Assembly: GCF_032854445.1 (NCBI RefSeq)
Contig: NC_088302.1
Span: 11,653,338 to 11,717,337, forward strand
Length of the DNA stretch: 64,000 nucleotides
From: Liolophura sinensis
Taxonomy: Eukaryota; Mollusca; Polyplacophora; Chitonida; Chitonidae
Reading direction: 5' to 3'
In this document: positions 50,919-61,787 of the stretch, piece after piece
Position numbering within the stretch: position 1 is the first letter of the stretch
Layout of the letters: each line of letters opens with the position of its first letter
The notes under the pieces: generated by a model
Told to the model about the DNA's origin: nothing
Seen by the model: only the letters and a program-made list of their open reading frames with translations
The model's database searches: none
Position numbers and translations under genes: made by a program

Positions 50919-51059
50919 CCTGCGTGGCCTTAGGGATAGCGTGCTAAGCGCAGCACAATGACCCAGGAGCCAGTCACCAGTACCATCGCTGTGAGTTCAT
51001 GTCCAGATCTTGCTAGGTTCCTCTCTAGTCGTTGCTCCAAATAAATAATAAACAAAAAA
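50919..51059 (+). mobile_element. SINE with body deleted: tRNA head joined to tail
   Basis: The complete head is GCCTGCGTGGCCTTAGGGAT, GCACAATGACCCAGGAGCC and CTGTGAGTTCATGTCCAGAT. After CTCTCTAGTCGT it passes directly to CCAAATAAATAATAAACAAA. The whole conserved body and the 3' hairpin are absent. Confidence 0.85.
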
Positions 51060-51779
51060 ATCATTTCTATGTTCTCTTTATCATTTGGAACAAAACGTAT
51101 TTTACATGGATGAAGATTTCTTGCTGAAATATCAGATACAATGCGTAACATTGTTTCTGCTGGGTTTTTTTGTCCGTTTTTCCTATAGCCAAGAGTTATT
51201 TCATCTTTGAAAATGTATACATTTGGTACAAATTTTGACTTACTTATTAAATCGTAAGCCAAGCATCAATTTATATGTGTTAATTAGGAACAAATCAACC
51301 AACAGGATTGTTACACAAACATGTCAATAAACAATAAATGAGTACAGATTCGTACTTCGACATATTTTTTATGAGGTATTGGCAGATAAAATTTGAAGGT
51401 TAATCTTGGCGAGAAAAAAGTTAGCACACGCTTTTTGTATTGAGACATGAAGGGCAGCATAAGCGATTTCATGGTTTTTGTTGGCTTGTCTTGATACCGC
51501 GTGTATCCTTGTTGCTGAATTTGAGTACATTTCAGGGTGATAGCAAGCAGAGCTATGAGTGAGGTAACCCGTTGCTCCTGCCAGAAGCCTTTGTGGTATA
51601 TATCAATTGTTTTTCTCATTTGAGATTAATATGGTTTTCAAAGACATGACTACGGATCACGGTGACGGTCCCAATGTTGACATATACACTGAAGCCTCGC
51701 TGGAACACCAATCACCCGGTCTATCCAGGGAGAATAAGCCTACCAATTTGGCCAATCTTTCACGCCTAAGTAATTCAGA

Positions 51780-52640
51780 CCAATTCTACGTAGTCTTGCT
51801 CATTCCTGCCTTTGCGATGACGATTTGTGAGCAAACTGTAACTAAGATACTCGTGTATTCTAGAACAGTGGCGTCTAATAAACTGCAATTAACATCACTG
51901 TATCGCCTTTTATTTTACCCAATTCTGATAATGTCATGGTGATAGGTGGCGTGTAAATGTTACTATTTATGCCTTTACATGAGTAGTCAAAATAAAACAC
52001 TGACAGGTAAATCGACAAGATCCTGTATTTCACCGGTTACGTGTGACGATTTGCCAGCTATCACACTGTCGTCGCCGCTCTGGTTTCACTCTATGCTGTG
52101 CGTCTTTAATTATATTACAAAAGAAAACTGGTCCCACTGGAAAAGACAATGACCCCAATTTATCTAAAAATATTTCCTCAGCTGTGAGTAGTATAACAGA
52201 AACAAAAAGAAGCATTCTTTAGCGACCCTAAGATGACACACAATGTTAGATCACAATACTTTTTCGCCTTTTGGTGCCACACCTCTTTTTTCTTTTATAT
52301 TACAACCAAGGTTATGTAAATCTTTAGAATATGTAATAAAACTCATTGTTTACGTTTGTATCTTTTGCCGTTAATGTTATTGTGTTTATGCTTGCACAAT
52401 ACTATGTAACCAGACATGCATAAGATTTGTGTATATTGTATTTAAGGAGAAGGGCGTGTAAGTTACAAGAACTTGTCCCTGATAGTTGACGATTGTCAAT
52501 TAAAATACGTTTAAAACAAAACAACCTTAGTCTATCCAGCTTGGACCCGAGTCGGAATTGCGCCTGAAAAGTTAACTCATCTTCGACATTATATAGATAT
52601 GAACTTGGATTGAGCCGTTCGTCCCGTGCGCTCCCAGCAA
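51780..52640. repeat. Dispersed repeat, copy B, split by about 645 bp
   Basis: The left part, 51780-51880, has CTCATTCCTGCCTTTGCGAT and TCTAGAACAG. The right part, 52525-52640, has CCAGCTTGGACCCGAGTCGG and GATTGAGCCGTTCG. In copy A these parts adjoin. The intervening 51.88-52.525 kb has no recognised termini. The longest open frame of the window (141 codons, minus strand, 52827-52402) overlaps the right part and matches nothing known to me. Confidence 0.6.
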
Positions 52641-53084
52641 ATGCATGTACTCGACGTCCCACCCACATCCCCACCCCCAACCCGCTCCCATGCCAAAACT
52701 GCAGTACGATGGTTATTGAAGGCTGCTTATGGGGAGCACCAAACAGCACTTTGTCATTATAGCACATGTAGTAGTTACGCCACACCGTGTTCATAATGGC
52801 CGCTATATGTATACATACAAGCTGCACTCATAGCATTTGGTGGTCTAAGCTCGGTATAAACCCGTTCAATAATGCATAAAGTTTTAAAAGTAGTAACTAC
52901 GAGTCTTCCTCTTGACAAGCAATGTTACACCTTTCTAGTCCAAAACAACTGGGCTCCAAGCTGTGCAGTGTTGTTCGTTACGGTAACGACCTATCCCTTT
53001 GTTCCATAGTTTCGTATTAGATGTCACGTGAACATCTGAAGGTCATGGTATTAACTCCTCGTTAAAATGTTAAAACCTTGAAGG

Positions 53085-53335
53085 TGGGGAGTTTCCGTGA
53101 CCGAGGGGGTTAGCACGCCAGAATACGGCGCAGTGACCTAGGAGCGCCTCATCAATGCGGTCGCTGTGAGTTCGTCCAGCTAATACTGGCTTCCACCCTG
53201 GCCGTAAGTCGCAAGGTCTACTGGCAACGTGCGGATGGTCATGGGTTTCCCCTGGGATCTGCCTGGTTTCCTACCACCATAAATGAAGGAAACCAGGTGA
53301 AATAATCTTGAGTACGGCGTAAAACACCAATAAAA

Positions 53336-53390
<55 letters not shown>

Positions 53391-53393
53391 ATG
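53085..53393 (+). mobile_element. Full-length SINE with a long pure tetranucleotide tail
   Basis: The head is TTTCCGTGACCGAGGGGGTT and AGCACGCCAGAATACGGCG, then GCTGTGAGTTCGTCCAGC. The body is CGTGCGGATGGTCATGGGTT. The 5' arm of the 3' hairpin is replaced by ATGAAGGAAACCAGGTG, but TCTTGAGTACGGCGTAAAAC remains. The tail is about 15 uninterrupted AAAT units (53333-53393). Confidence 0.93.
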
Positions 53394-53454
53394 AAAATGG
53401 TGCAGCGACTGCATCGGCAAGAGCTACCGTCTCACTAAAAGACAATGCACAATA

Positions 53455-53670
53455 GGGACCTACTGTAATTGTTCACCCTAGTCACATGTTTGCAAGATAT
53501 TTATCCAAGCATATTCTGAAGGCATTATTCTGTGCTGACTGATAAAATTACACTTTTGTGAAGCCCTGAAATTGTTCACTCCTATTAACGTGGTTTTATC
53601 TCTGAAATCAAGTTCAAAATGTGCATAAATTGCTCTTTCATATGCGAAAAAGTTTAGGAAATTAGAGTAT
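53455..53670. repeat. Diverged dispersed repeat, copy 2 (partner at 15500-15715)
   Basis: TACTGTAATTGTTCACCC, ATTTATCCAAGCATATTC, GGCATTATTCTGTGCTGACT, GTGCATAAATTGCTC and CGAAAAAGTTTAGGAAATTA align in order with copy 1. It begins about 60 bp after the SINE tail at 53393. Confidence 0.75.
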
Positions 53671-54590
53671 AGGAAATCACATTGCTCTCTTTCTGTTTAT
53701 TTATGCATAATCATTTAATCAAATCAACAACACGGTTGTTGTCCTCAACGAAGAGTTCGCTCGTTGGCCATATACCAGAAGTTCGTATATTTATATTTCA
53801 GTTCACGGGTGATACAAAACACACAAAACAGATGTCTTCCATAAATTTATTATTTCCATTTTTTTTTCTCTTTCATAAGAAAAAATGCCGCGGATGTCAC
53901 TTCTCTGCTGATGATGGATTAGGTACACCAATCATGTCGTATAAACCATAACGGTATGATGCCACAAGGTCAATGACTTGTCATAAAAAATGTGTTGAGG
54001 TCAAGGTCAACTCTTCCATGAGGGTATATCCTCTAAAAAAGTTGTCGTTTCAAAAGACATACAGAAAAAAATAGCGTGTGAAAGGTAATGTTTTTTTTCT
54101 CGTTTTCTTTGCCTTTTTCACTTCACAGATTATTAGCTAAACGACCCCTGTCTCTATTGAAAAGCGGAGGCCACAATTACTTGCCGGTTAAATTACCGGT
54201 GACACGAGTTTCAAACCTATCCGTTTGATTTTCACACAAACCTCTGAGGTTTGACGGCACCGAGGCACTCGTGCTCGCCTGAATAGCCTAAGGTTGAAAA
54301 TGATGGTCGATATTAAGTCGGTTCTTATATGATAACGGGTGATATTACAAGCTATCAGTTAGATCAACACAGACAAACAGTGGTCTCAGCATGTACTATC
54401 ACTCCCACGTCAACATTGGAGACTGTTTGTATTACGTTATGTATTCTGAACGCAAACCTCCATTCAAACTATGATCTCTTGTCGTCCATTCATCACTTTT
54501 TAAGTAGCTTTGTAAGTATGTCGGTGTTCTAATTTTATCCAGGGCACTGGTCCGCAGGATAACTCACACCTTCTGACAACCATATCGGAG

Positions 54591-54765
54591 AAATGAATGA
54601 ATGATTATGGCTTTCCGTCACATTTACAATATTTCAGTCTTATCTTATAGCGAGGGCATGTTTAAAACAGGAATCTGTATATGCCGATGGAATGAAGAAA
54701 AATGAATGGTTATAGTTTTGCGCTACTTCGGTAGTATTCCAGCCATGCCGTTGCTAAAAGCCATT
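54591..54765 (-). mobile_element. Two tandem fragments of the CATT-tailed SINE family
   Basis: AAATGAATGAATGATTATGG with CAATATTTCAGTCTTATC begins at 54591. AAATGAATGGTTATAGTTTT with GTAGTATTCCAGCCATGCC begins at 54708. Both are degenerate, and their hairpin arms are no longer clearly complementary. Confidence 0.5.
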
Positions 54766-54979
54766 TGGAAGCAATGGCGTTATGCGATAAGCTGTCTTAA
54801 TATTGCACCATTGTTGCGCATCTACATGTAAACGATTTCGCAGAAAAGCTGATATTTTCACGAAGAATTTGTTTCAGACACAATCCACATCTCATTTTAC
54901 AAATTCAAAAGTTTGATGTCGGACATGCAATGCAAAGTTGGGAGTTGCTAACTTATGGTTAACACAATTTAATATTTGT

Positions 54980-55100
54980 TCATTTATTTATTTGATTGGT
55001 GCTTGACACCGTACACAATAATATTTCACTTTTATTCGACGCGGCGGCCAGCATTATGGTGGGAGGAAATCGGGCATAGAACGAGAGAAACTCACAACCC
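54980..55100 (-). mobile_element. SINE 3' fragment, AAAT-tailed family
   Basis: TTCATTTATTTATTTGATTG, then GTACACAATAATATTTCACT, GACGCGGCGGCCAGCATTAT and GGTGGGAGGAAATCGGGCAT. The copy ends near GAAACTCACAACC, and the tRNA head is missing. Confidence 0.85.
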
Positions 55101-55929
55101 GGCTGCCATTTTAAACCACATTGCCATGATGCAGTTATAAAATCAACTTAGATAGCCTTAGGTAGAGCTTTATGGAAGAGGGATGTTGCACGGTTAATTA
55201 ATAGTAACTGCCATTGTCGGTGATATACATTAATGGTATGTTGCCGTGCTAGTTACAATCAACTAAGGCACATGCAGATGAATTCCAAAAAAGGTGAATT
55301 TTAGCCCGGTGATTTTCATTCCTAAAACTGATGGCAACTTTTCACCCAAGTATATGACATACATAAGCAGTAGCGCTTCCACCGCTCCTATCTCAGGGCT
55401 AAAGCAAATTAAACTTGGATATAAAAAGTGATGCTTCTTAAGAGAGACGCGTACTGGTGAAACATCAGAAAATTTGAAGGAAGGCGTTTGATGAAGAAAG
55501 AACGTTTCGTTAACTTAACTGAACCAATGTTGTCTCGCCCTACATATGGAAGAAATTTTAGAACACAAAAAGAGCAATCTTCCTGAATTGACTACGCAGG
55601 ATAATCCATGATTATACTTATTCCCAACCCTTGACGCTATGTGTCACGGGTCTGGAGTGTGTCGCAACCACCACCGGCGTCTCTGCACCCTGAACTAACT
55701 TTGAAAAGAATACAAGGGTTAAATCACTTCTCGATCAAATTTTTGCCCCAATAAGTAGGACAGAGTCGATAAGAGCCGCGCTCAAATCGCCTGGTACGTA
55801 TCAGGCAATGCTCTTGATGCTGTACATTATAGCTATCGGGTTATATTAGTCAGAAACATACACCATATGAATATAGTCTGGCCTAGACAGAACAGCTGAA
55901 CACGTCAGCTTCTTAATCCCAGGATATTA

Positions 55930-56077
55930 TGTTTCCGGTCTGCCAGCAACCTGCGGATGGTCGTCGGTTTCCCCCGGGCTCTGCCCAGTTTTCTCCCACC
56001 ATAATGCTGCAGGCCGCCGTCGTATAAGTGAAACATTCTTGAGTACGGCGTAAAGCACCAATGAAATAAATAAATGA
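55930..56077 (+). mobile_element. SINE, AAAT-tailed family, 5'-truncated, perfect hairpin
   Basis: It starts at CCGGTCTGCCAGCAACCTGC and contains CCCCCGGGCTCTGCCCAGTT. The 3' hairpin has arms CGCCGT (56015-56020) and ACGGCG (56045-56050). The tail is AAATAAATAAATGAATA. Confidence 0.9.
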
Positions 56078-59000
56078 ATATACCTTATGTCTAAGTCTGT
56101 TAAACACTGCCCACTTACACTTGTGACGTCATGGAGGGGATAATTACAGAATCCAGTCTTCCACAGACGATCGAGAGGCTATTTTGCATGCGTTCGATTC
56201 CCAAATTTCTGTGTGCAGGCCAAGGTCCTTTCTAAACAAGTCCGTCACGTAAAAGGAAAAAGTGCAAAGGATTTTGATGTGAAACTGAAAGTGAATACAT
56301 TAATGATGGTTGTGTTATATTTGTCTACTTCTGGTTAATCTGAGGCTGATTGTTTTGACAAAAATAAGCAGCACAAAACTGGACATTTAATGAATTTGCT
56401 TTCAAGGTCATGACATATCTCCTTGGATTTTGGAACGTGGCGGCATCAAAGTTGCCAGAATCATTTATCTAACCGTCAACCACGTAAAAAAAAAACTGTT
56501 ACATTGTTTAAAACATGAATGACGGGCACTACCAAAGACGTCAAGGCGTTCCAAAACTTATGTAAATTTTCAGCACAACACAGAAAGATTTCTGGTGTCT
56601 TCGGGTAATGGTTCATCCAAGCAGTTATATAAAGATTGTAAGGTTAGGACTGACCTGGTATACAGTGATGAAGAATCGTGGAATGATCGGATTAATGGTG
56701 CGACGTTAACCTCATTGGCTACAAAAACTACTCATAGAAGGATTTGCGTGCCTAAATTACATAGAGTTTTATTAAACTAAATGTCAGTGAATCATTTGCA
56801 CAACGCAGTCAATAATAGCTCATCGGCGAGGACACCACCGTAGGTCAATAAGCCGTGCATGTATACAATACAAAACATAATAAATAATCAGTTTAGCGCA
56901 TAGAGAGTAAAACAAGAGCAGCGACAATAGTGTGGTAGTTGGCAAATGGTCACACATATAACCAGTGAAATACGGTCTCTTTTAGAGTTTTTATTCCAAC
57001 TGTTCATTTAACTGTTTAAGCCAACAGTCCATGACTTAACACATTTAGATAAAATATATTATTTGCAATTTACTAGTCGTCACTGGTCCAGAAGGTCTGC
57101 ATGAATCATTTACACATTGACCGACATTGTTGACAGTGTATTTTGGTGTAGGTCTATACGCTGTGTTAAGCAAATTATTCGTATAGAAAGTTATTAAGTT
57201 ATAATTGACGAATAAATAAGTGGACAATCTTATAATTGTTTGTCACGTTCTCCGGTGTCCGTTCAAAAACATCCAATACCGTTCCTCAGCGCAGAGAGAC
57301 ATTCGATACTCGTCACAAGTGGAGGTGCTATTTGACGTACCATTAGCCTAATAGTAACTGGGTAGGACAGCACTAGTAGGTCAAGGTACAATTAGTCTAA
57401 TTTTTTCAGTCAAACAGACAAAATGTTCACCTTGCGACCCACATTTATATATATATCTCACACTGTGACAACAGACGTGAATGTCAACCAGAAAGTTCGA
57501 ATTGGTGGCTCTACAATACCTTCAGCGTGCTCCGCGCACGTGCAACGTCTGGCCAAGTTCCCTTGCAGCTGCTGTCATCAGAACGTGCTGTTCTAGAGAT
57601 CTGCTCAAACTTGGCCAAATTTTTTTTGAATAATTGCTATTATTAAGGGTCTTTTGAGAGAATATCTTTTGAGACAGACAAACGTGACTCTTCATAGAAG
57701 TTTATTTTAACAACACGGCTTGGGGACTTTGAACTTTGGCGCTTATCTCGGACCGAGACGGCTCTGAGGGCTGGGGTCAAACAGAAGACAGTTTATCTAT
57801 GAGTCATATACGCTAAACAAACAACTTGTCACTATGCTATATAGTGTCTTAGATCTATACTTTGGAGGAAACCATATATCTTAATCTAAATATGAGAACA
57901 AGAAACAGCCCTTTCTGTAAATGTGGTCCACTATTTGGATATTTGACAGAGTGCATATTAAGGTAATCCCATTGTTTTGACACTAAAGCCAGTATACGGT
58001 TTTCGGCAGTCCAAAAGGCACATATATACACGCACGCAGACAGGGTCTTTCTCGTGTTTCTCTGACAGTAAAATGCACCACAGAGTTGTGTTTCTAGGTT
58101 GGTGTTACGACTACCTGAAGTAATATGTTATTGCAAAAATAAATTATTGCAAAAGATACAAACAGTCATAAAAAACAAATATAACACCTTTTTTGTTGAT
58201 ATTTTTACTTTTGTTTTCGACGTCATGCATGTTCTTTTTCGCTCATTGTGTCTCCAAACTAGGTTTTGCGGTTCTCATCCACAAAATTGATGTCGATTAA
58301 GTTGTGTGTACTTGTTGCTCGTATTGAGAAAAAACCTATTCAATGGTAAGGGTGACGGTAACTCTAAATTAATCGTAGAATTTGAAAGTTTTTCGAAAAT
58401 TGGGTATTCAATCTCTTTTCCTCAATACCCATCTGTGCACATAGGAATCGTTAAGAGAGCCAAGATTCTACTCTCCGTGGAAAGACATAAAATCAAAGTG
58501 TGAGTAATAATGTGAACTGGTTAAAGAATAATAGAAAAATAATTTAGATCTTGCTGACGACAGTATTACGCTCCTGCACTACTGCATAGGAAGGGTGCGT
58601 CAGTGAGGAGCTATTTGATACATATATGACGTCAGAAGATATTGAATTCAAAGAGAGCACCAACCGCGAAAAGCACCCGTTTGTGTCTGTTCGTGTCACA
58701 CACTACGTATAAGCCTACCAAGCCACTGCTTCAAGCGTCTCAAACCAGGCGTGATCAATAAGTGGTTTTCTCGTAAGGGGTATGGTTGTAGTTCAAAACA
58801 GTGGTAAATATTGAAGTGATTTACGACCATAGTCTCTGGCTTGATGCAGGACACGCCGCAAATTTCAAGGGCTAATACGCCAACCGCAATTCTGACAGTG
58901 GATGTTGAAGTCTTGTGATGTATAACAGCTGAGGGCGTTGGGGGACCCGTGTAACAGCATTAACGCGATCAGGGGAAACAGACGGGACGAACATGTGGCT

Positions 59001-61219
59001 CCACAGGTTTCCTCTCCCTGCACGCCATCACACATTGCCACAAGGTGCTAAACCACGGCCCATCGATAACAGCTTAACTACAGGCCAGACTGTAACAGAC
59101 GTCAGCCACGCGCCTACAGACCATCAACCAATCAACTGCTCAAGTGATGTTTCCAGGCATCCGCATGAACCAGATAGCACCTATCAAAGTCGCTTAGTTT
59201 ACATATTATGGCATCTTAGAATGAATCATCAATATAAATGCATTTGTATTAATGTCATTTTCACACTCAGTAAGTTGAAAATACTCACCAAAAAGATGCA
59301 AAAGACGATAATGTAGGCATACAGAAAAAAAACATACCAAAAAACAATTACGTGAATAAGAAAGACGTGCAGTAAGAAATTTAAGACATTATGACACTCA
59401 TTGACAAAGCTAATTGGCTTTATTATCTTGTGAAGAATTCCTTTGATAAACAGAATGTTGGCACTCACCACATTTATTGTCGCAATAAAGCAGAATGATC
59501 ATAATTAAAAGTAGGCGTCATAAAATACATTTCGTCTTCGCTTTCAGTTTTTACGACTACTGTTAAAGGAAGGATTAACTGAAACATAATAAAACGTCGT
59601 GATGAGCTACCCATCCTGCATTTGTTCCTGTGTCATTAGCTTTCCGTCGTAAACGCACACTAACACCAGTTACATTGCGCTTATCACCTTCTGTTTGAAC
59701 CAAGCTTAAACAGAATGGACCAAAAAATCTCTTTAACTTACTTATTTAATTGATGTCTAATGACGCTCTCAAACATTTTTAGCAGGGTTTCCCACTAATG
59801 AAAAAAAAAAAGTTTTTCAACGACTTTCAAGGATATAATATCCTATGTCCCAAGACGTTCAAAAGCAATTTAGTTTAAGAACAAACCTTCCAAGAACGTA
59901 TCCCAAATTTACAAAGAAATATTGTCAAAATGCTTCTAAAACTTTCAATTATTGAAAACATTTCAACAAAAGTCAAGGTCATTTAACGGCTAAGGTGGCG
60001 ACCAGAGTTTTGAGTTTAAGAACGGAACAAAACTCGGTGGGAACCACTGCATCTTACCTGACACACGACAAACCGCCTGACGTAAAGCCGCCCCGCGGAA
60101 TCAGCGCGAGGCGGATTCGAACCGTCGACCTCTTTAGAAAGGTCAAACCTCGAGTGGAAATCCATTATAATATCCTCAGCAAACCAGGGCGATCGGCTTA
60201 GAATGCGATAAGCCAGCAATGCAGCCATTGGAACAGACTGTCAGTACAAAAATAGGGCAAGAACAAAAAAGGTTTCAAAAACATGCATGGCATTGAAATA
60301 TATTTTTATACGGGAACTAACAATGAAACGTGGAATGCAAATGTTAAGAGTGGGATGTAAACATGATAGCTCTGGGAAGTGAAAATATATTGCACAAGAA
60401 TGTACTAGTGTTTGAAACGTTTACATCGGAGATTATTGGCACAAACACCATATTCTCTAACAAATCAAATGTTCTGTATTTACCAAACAACGGCTCAGAA
60501 GATTTTTCAGATGTAAATATCAGATTTATACCTGTTCTATTTATAGTATTAAAATGGTTTAAAAGATTACAACGCGATTCTCTATATAAAGTTTAAAAAA
60601 TTCAAAATAACGATTTTGAACGGTAACACGTGCTGATAATTTTGTGAAAGGTAATTATTTAGGCTATTCTGAGATAATAGCAAAGGTTTGATTGGATTTG
60701 CGCTGATCAATGTTTTGCCAAAAAATCTCCTGTATAGACTTTTTTACCGTCGCACTTACACAAGTGCGGTCAAGTTCATGAGTGGGGAATATACCGTGTG
60801 CTGCCTGTGGACATGTACCTGACAACCCTGACTGTCATGTCAGCCAAACAAAAACAAATCATTCTATACAATACAAAAGACAATGCTCTTCATTTGTCTA
60901 CATTTCTGCCTCTTCTATCCGCTTAAATTTCACACAGATCAAACAGACCCCACCCCGAAAACATTCTCTTTGTGAAAAGAGCATCTGTATAACGGATATC
61001 CGGAAATATTCAAGTAGTCTTCATAACTACTGTAGTTAAGTGACCACATCCTGTTTTCGGTGTCCACTGCCCTCTTCGTGGCGTCGTACACATGCGTCAT
61101 TGGCGTACCTAATGGGTTAGCGGACAGGGGCATACAAAGATAGGAACACCACACCGGCATAGAATGACTCTAAAGAGTGAATATCAATTTTTCTCGAATT
61201 TCCTCCTTTCGGTGAGGTT

Positions 61220-61432
61220 TTATGTGTCATTTCCTACAGATAGTCGAGGAATTTCCTTCGTTATTCCTGTAGGTTTACCATTCTTTGTGACTCCACGCAG
61301 ATAAAATGTAATATTTTCACCTGGGTGGCCTCCTTTGATCAAACATTCATATGGTTCATTTACTTCTGCAAACTGAAGAATTTTGTTACCTTTTACACTA
61401 TCACGTCCCAAAATAAGTCTAAGACTTGCCAT
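61220..61432 (-). CDS. Unrecognised 70-codon open frame, doubtful gene
   Basis: ATG at 61432-61430, stop ending at 61220. The predicted peptide is 70 residues: MASLRLILGRDSVKGNKILQ at the start, then a Glu/Pro/Gly-containing middle (residues 21-50) and a basic-polar end finishing VGNDT. It is lysine- and glycine-rich, not low-complexity, and has no signal peptide or membrane segment, so its composition looks more protein-like than neighbouring frames. A SINE (61447-61787) begins only 15 bp upstream of the ATG and may have cut off an earlier part. It could be a small gene, a relic exon or chance. No family was recognised. Confidence 0.25.
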   Translation of the reverse strand: MASLRLILGRDSVKGNKILQFAEVNEPYECLIKGGHPGENITFYLRGVTKNGKPTGITKEIPRLSVGNDT

Positions 61433-61446
61433 TTCATAAGTAAATA

Positions 61447-61787
61447 GTGGCCGAGGTGCTTCGCGTCCCAGCGCGGCGCAATGACCTGGGAGCCTCTCAC
61501 CAATGCGGTCGCTCTGAGTTCAAGTCCAACTCATGTTGGCTTCCTCTCCGGCCATACGTGCGAGGGGCTGCCAGCCATCTGCAGAGTGTCGTGGGTTTCC
61601 CCAGGGCTTTGCCCACGGTTTTCTCCGATCATAATGCTGGCCGCCGTCGTAGGAGTGAAACATTATTGAGAATGGCGTAACAAATAATTATATAAAATAA
61701 TATAAATCAAACAAACAAAAAATAAATAAATACATGAAAAATAAATAAGTAAATGAAAAATAAATAAATAAAAAATAAATATATAGT
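61447..61787 (+). mobile_element. Full-length Leu/Ser-tRNA-type SINE with long heterogeneous tail
   Basis: A box GTGGCCGAGGTGC, GCGCGGCGCAATGACCTGGG, B box GAGTTCAAGTCC, TTGGCTTCCTCTCCGGCCAT, then the hairpin with arms CGCCGT (61642-61647) and ATGGCG (61672-61677, one G-U type pair). The tail extends for about 100 bp with AAATAAATAAATACATGAAA-type variation. Confidence 0.93.

Noticed and set aside
52402-52827. Longest open frame of the window, 141 codons, minus strand
   Set aside because: No recognisable domain, overlaps a dispersed repeat copy whose other copy is frame-shifted, and has no splice or promoter support.
59229-59471. 80-codon minus-strand frame rich in hydrophobic residues with a GTGAGT after it
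   Set aside because: Hydrophobicity follows from T-rich sequence; one donor-like GTGAGT alone is weak and no partner exon was found.
60100-60145. B-box-like GGTTCGAATCC on the minus strand with a nearby GACCT/AGGTC hairpin, suggesting a tRNA gene
   Set aside because: No A box, no acceptor-stem pairing and an 8-nt loop where a tRNA needs 7; at most a decayed tRNA relic.
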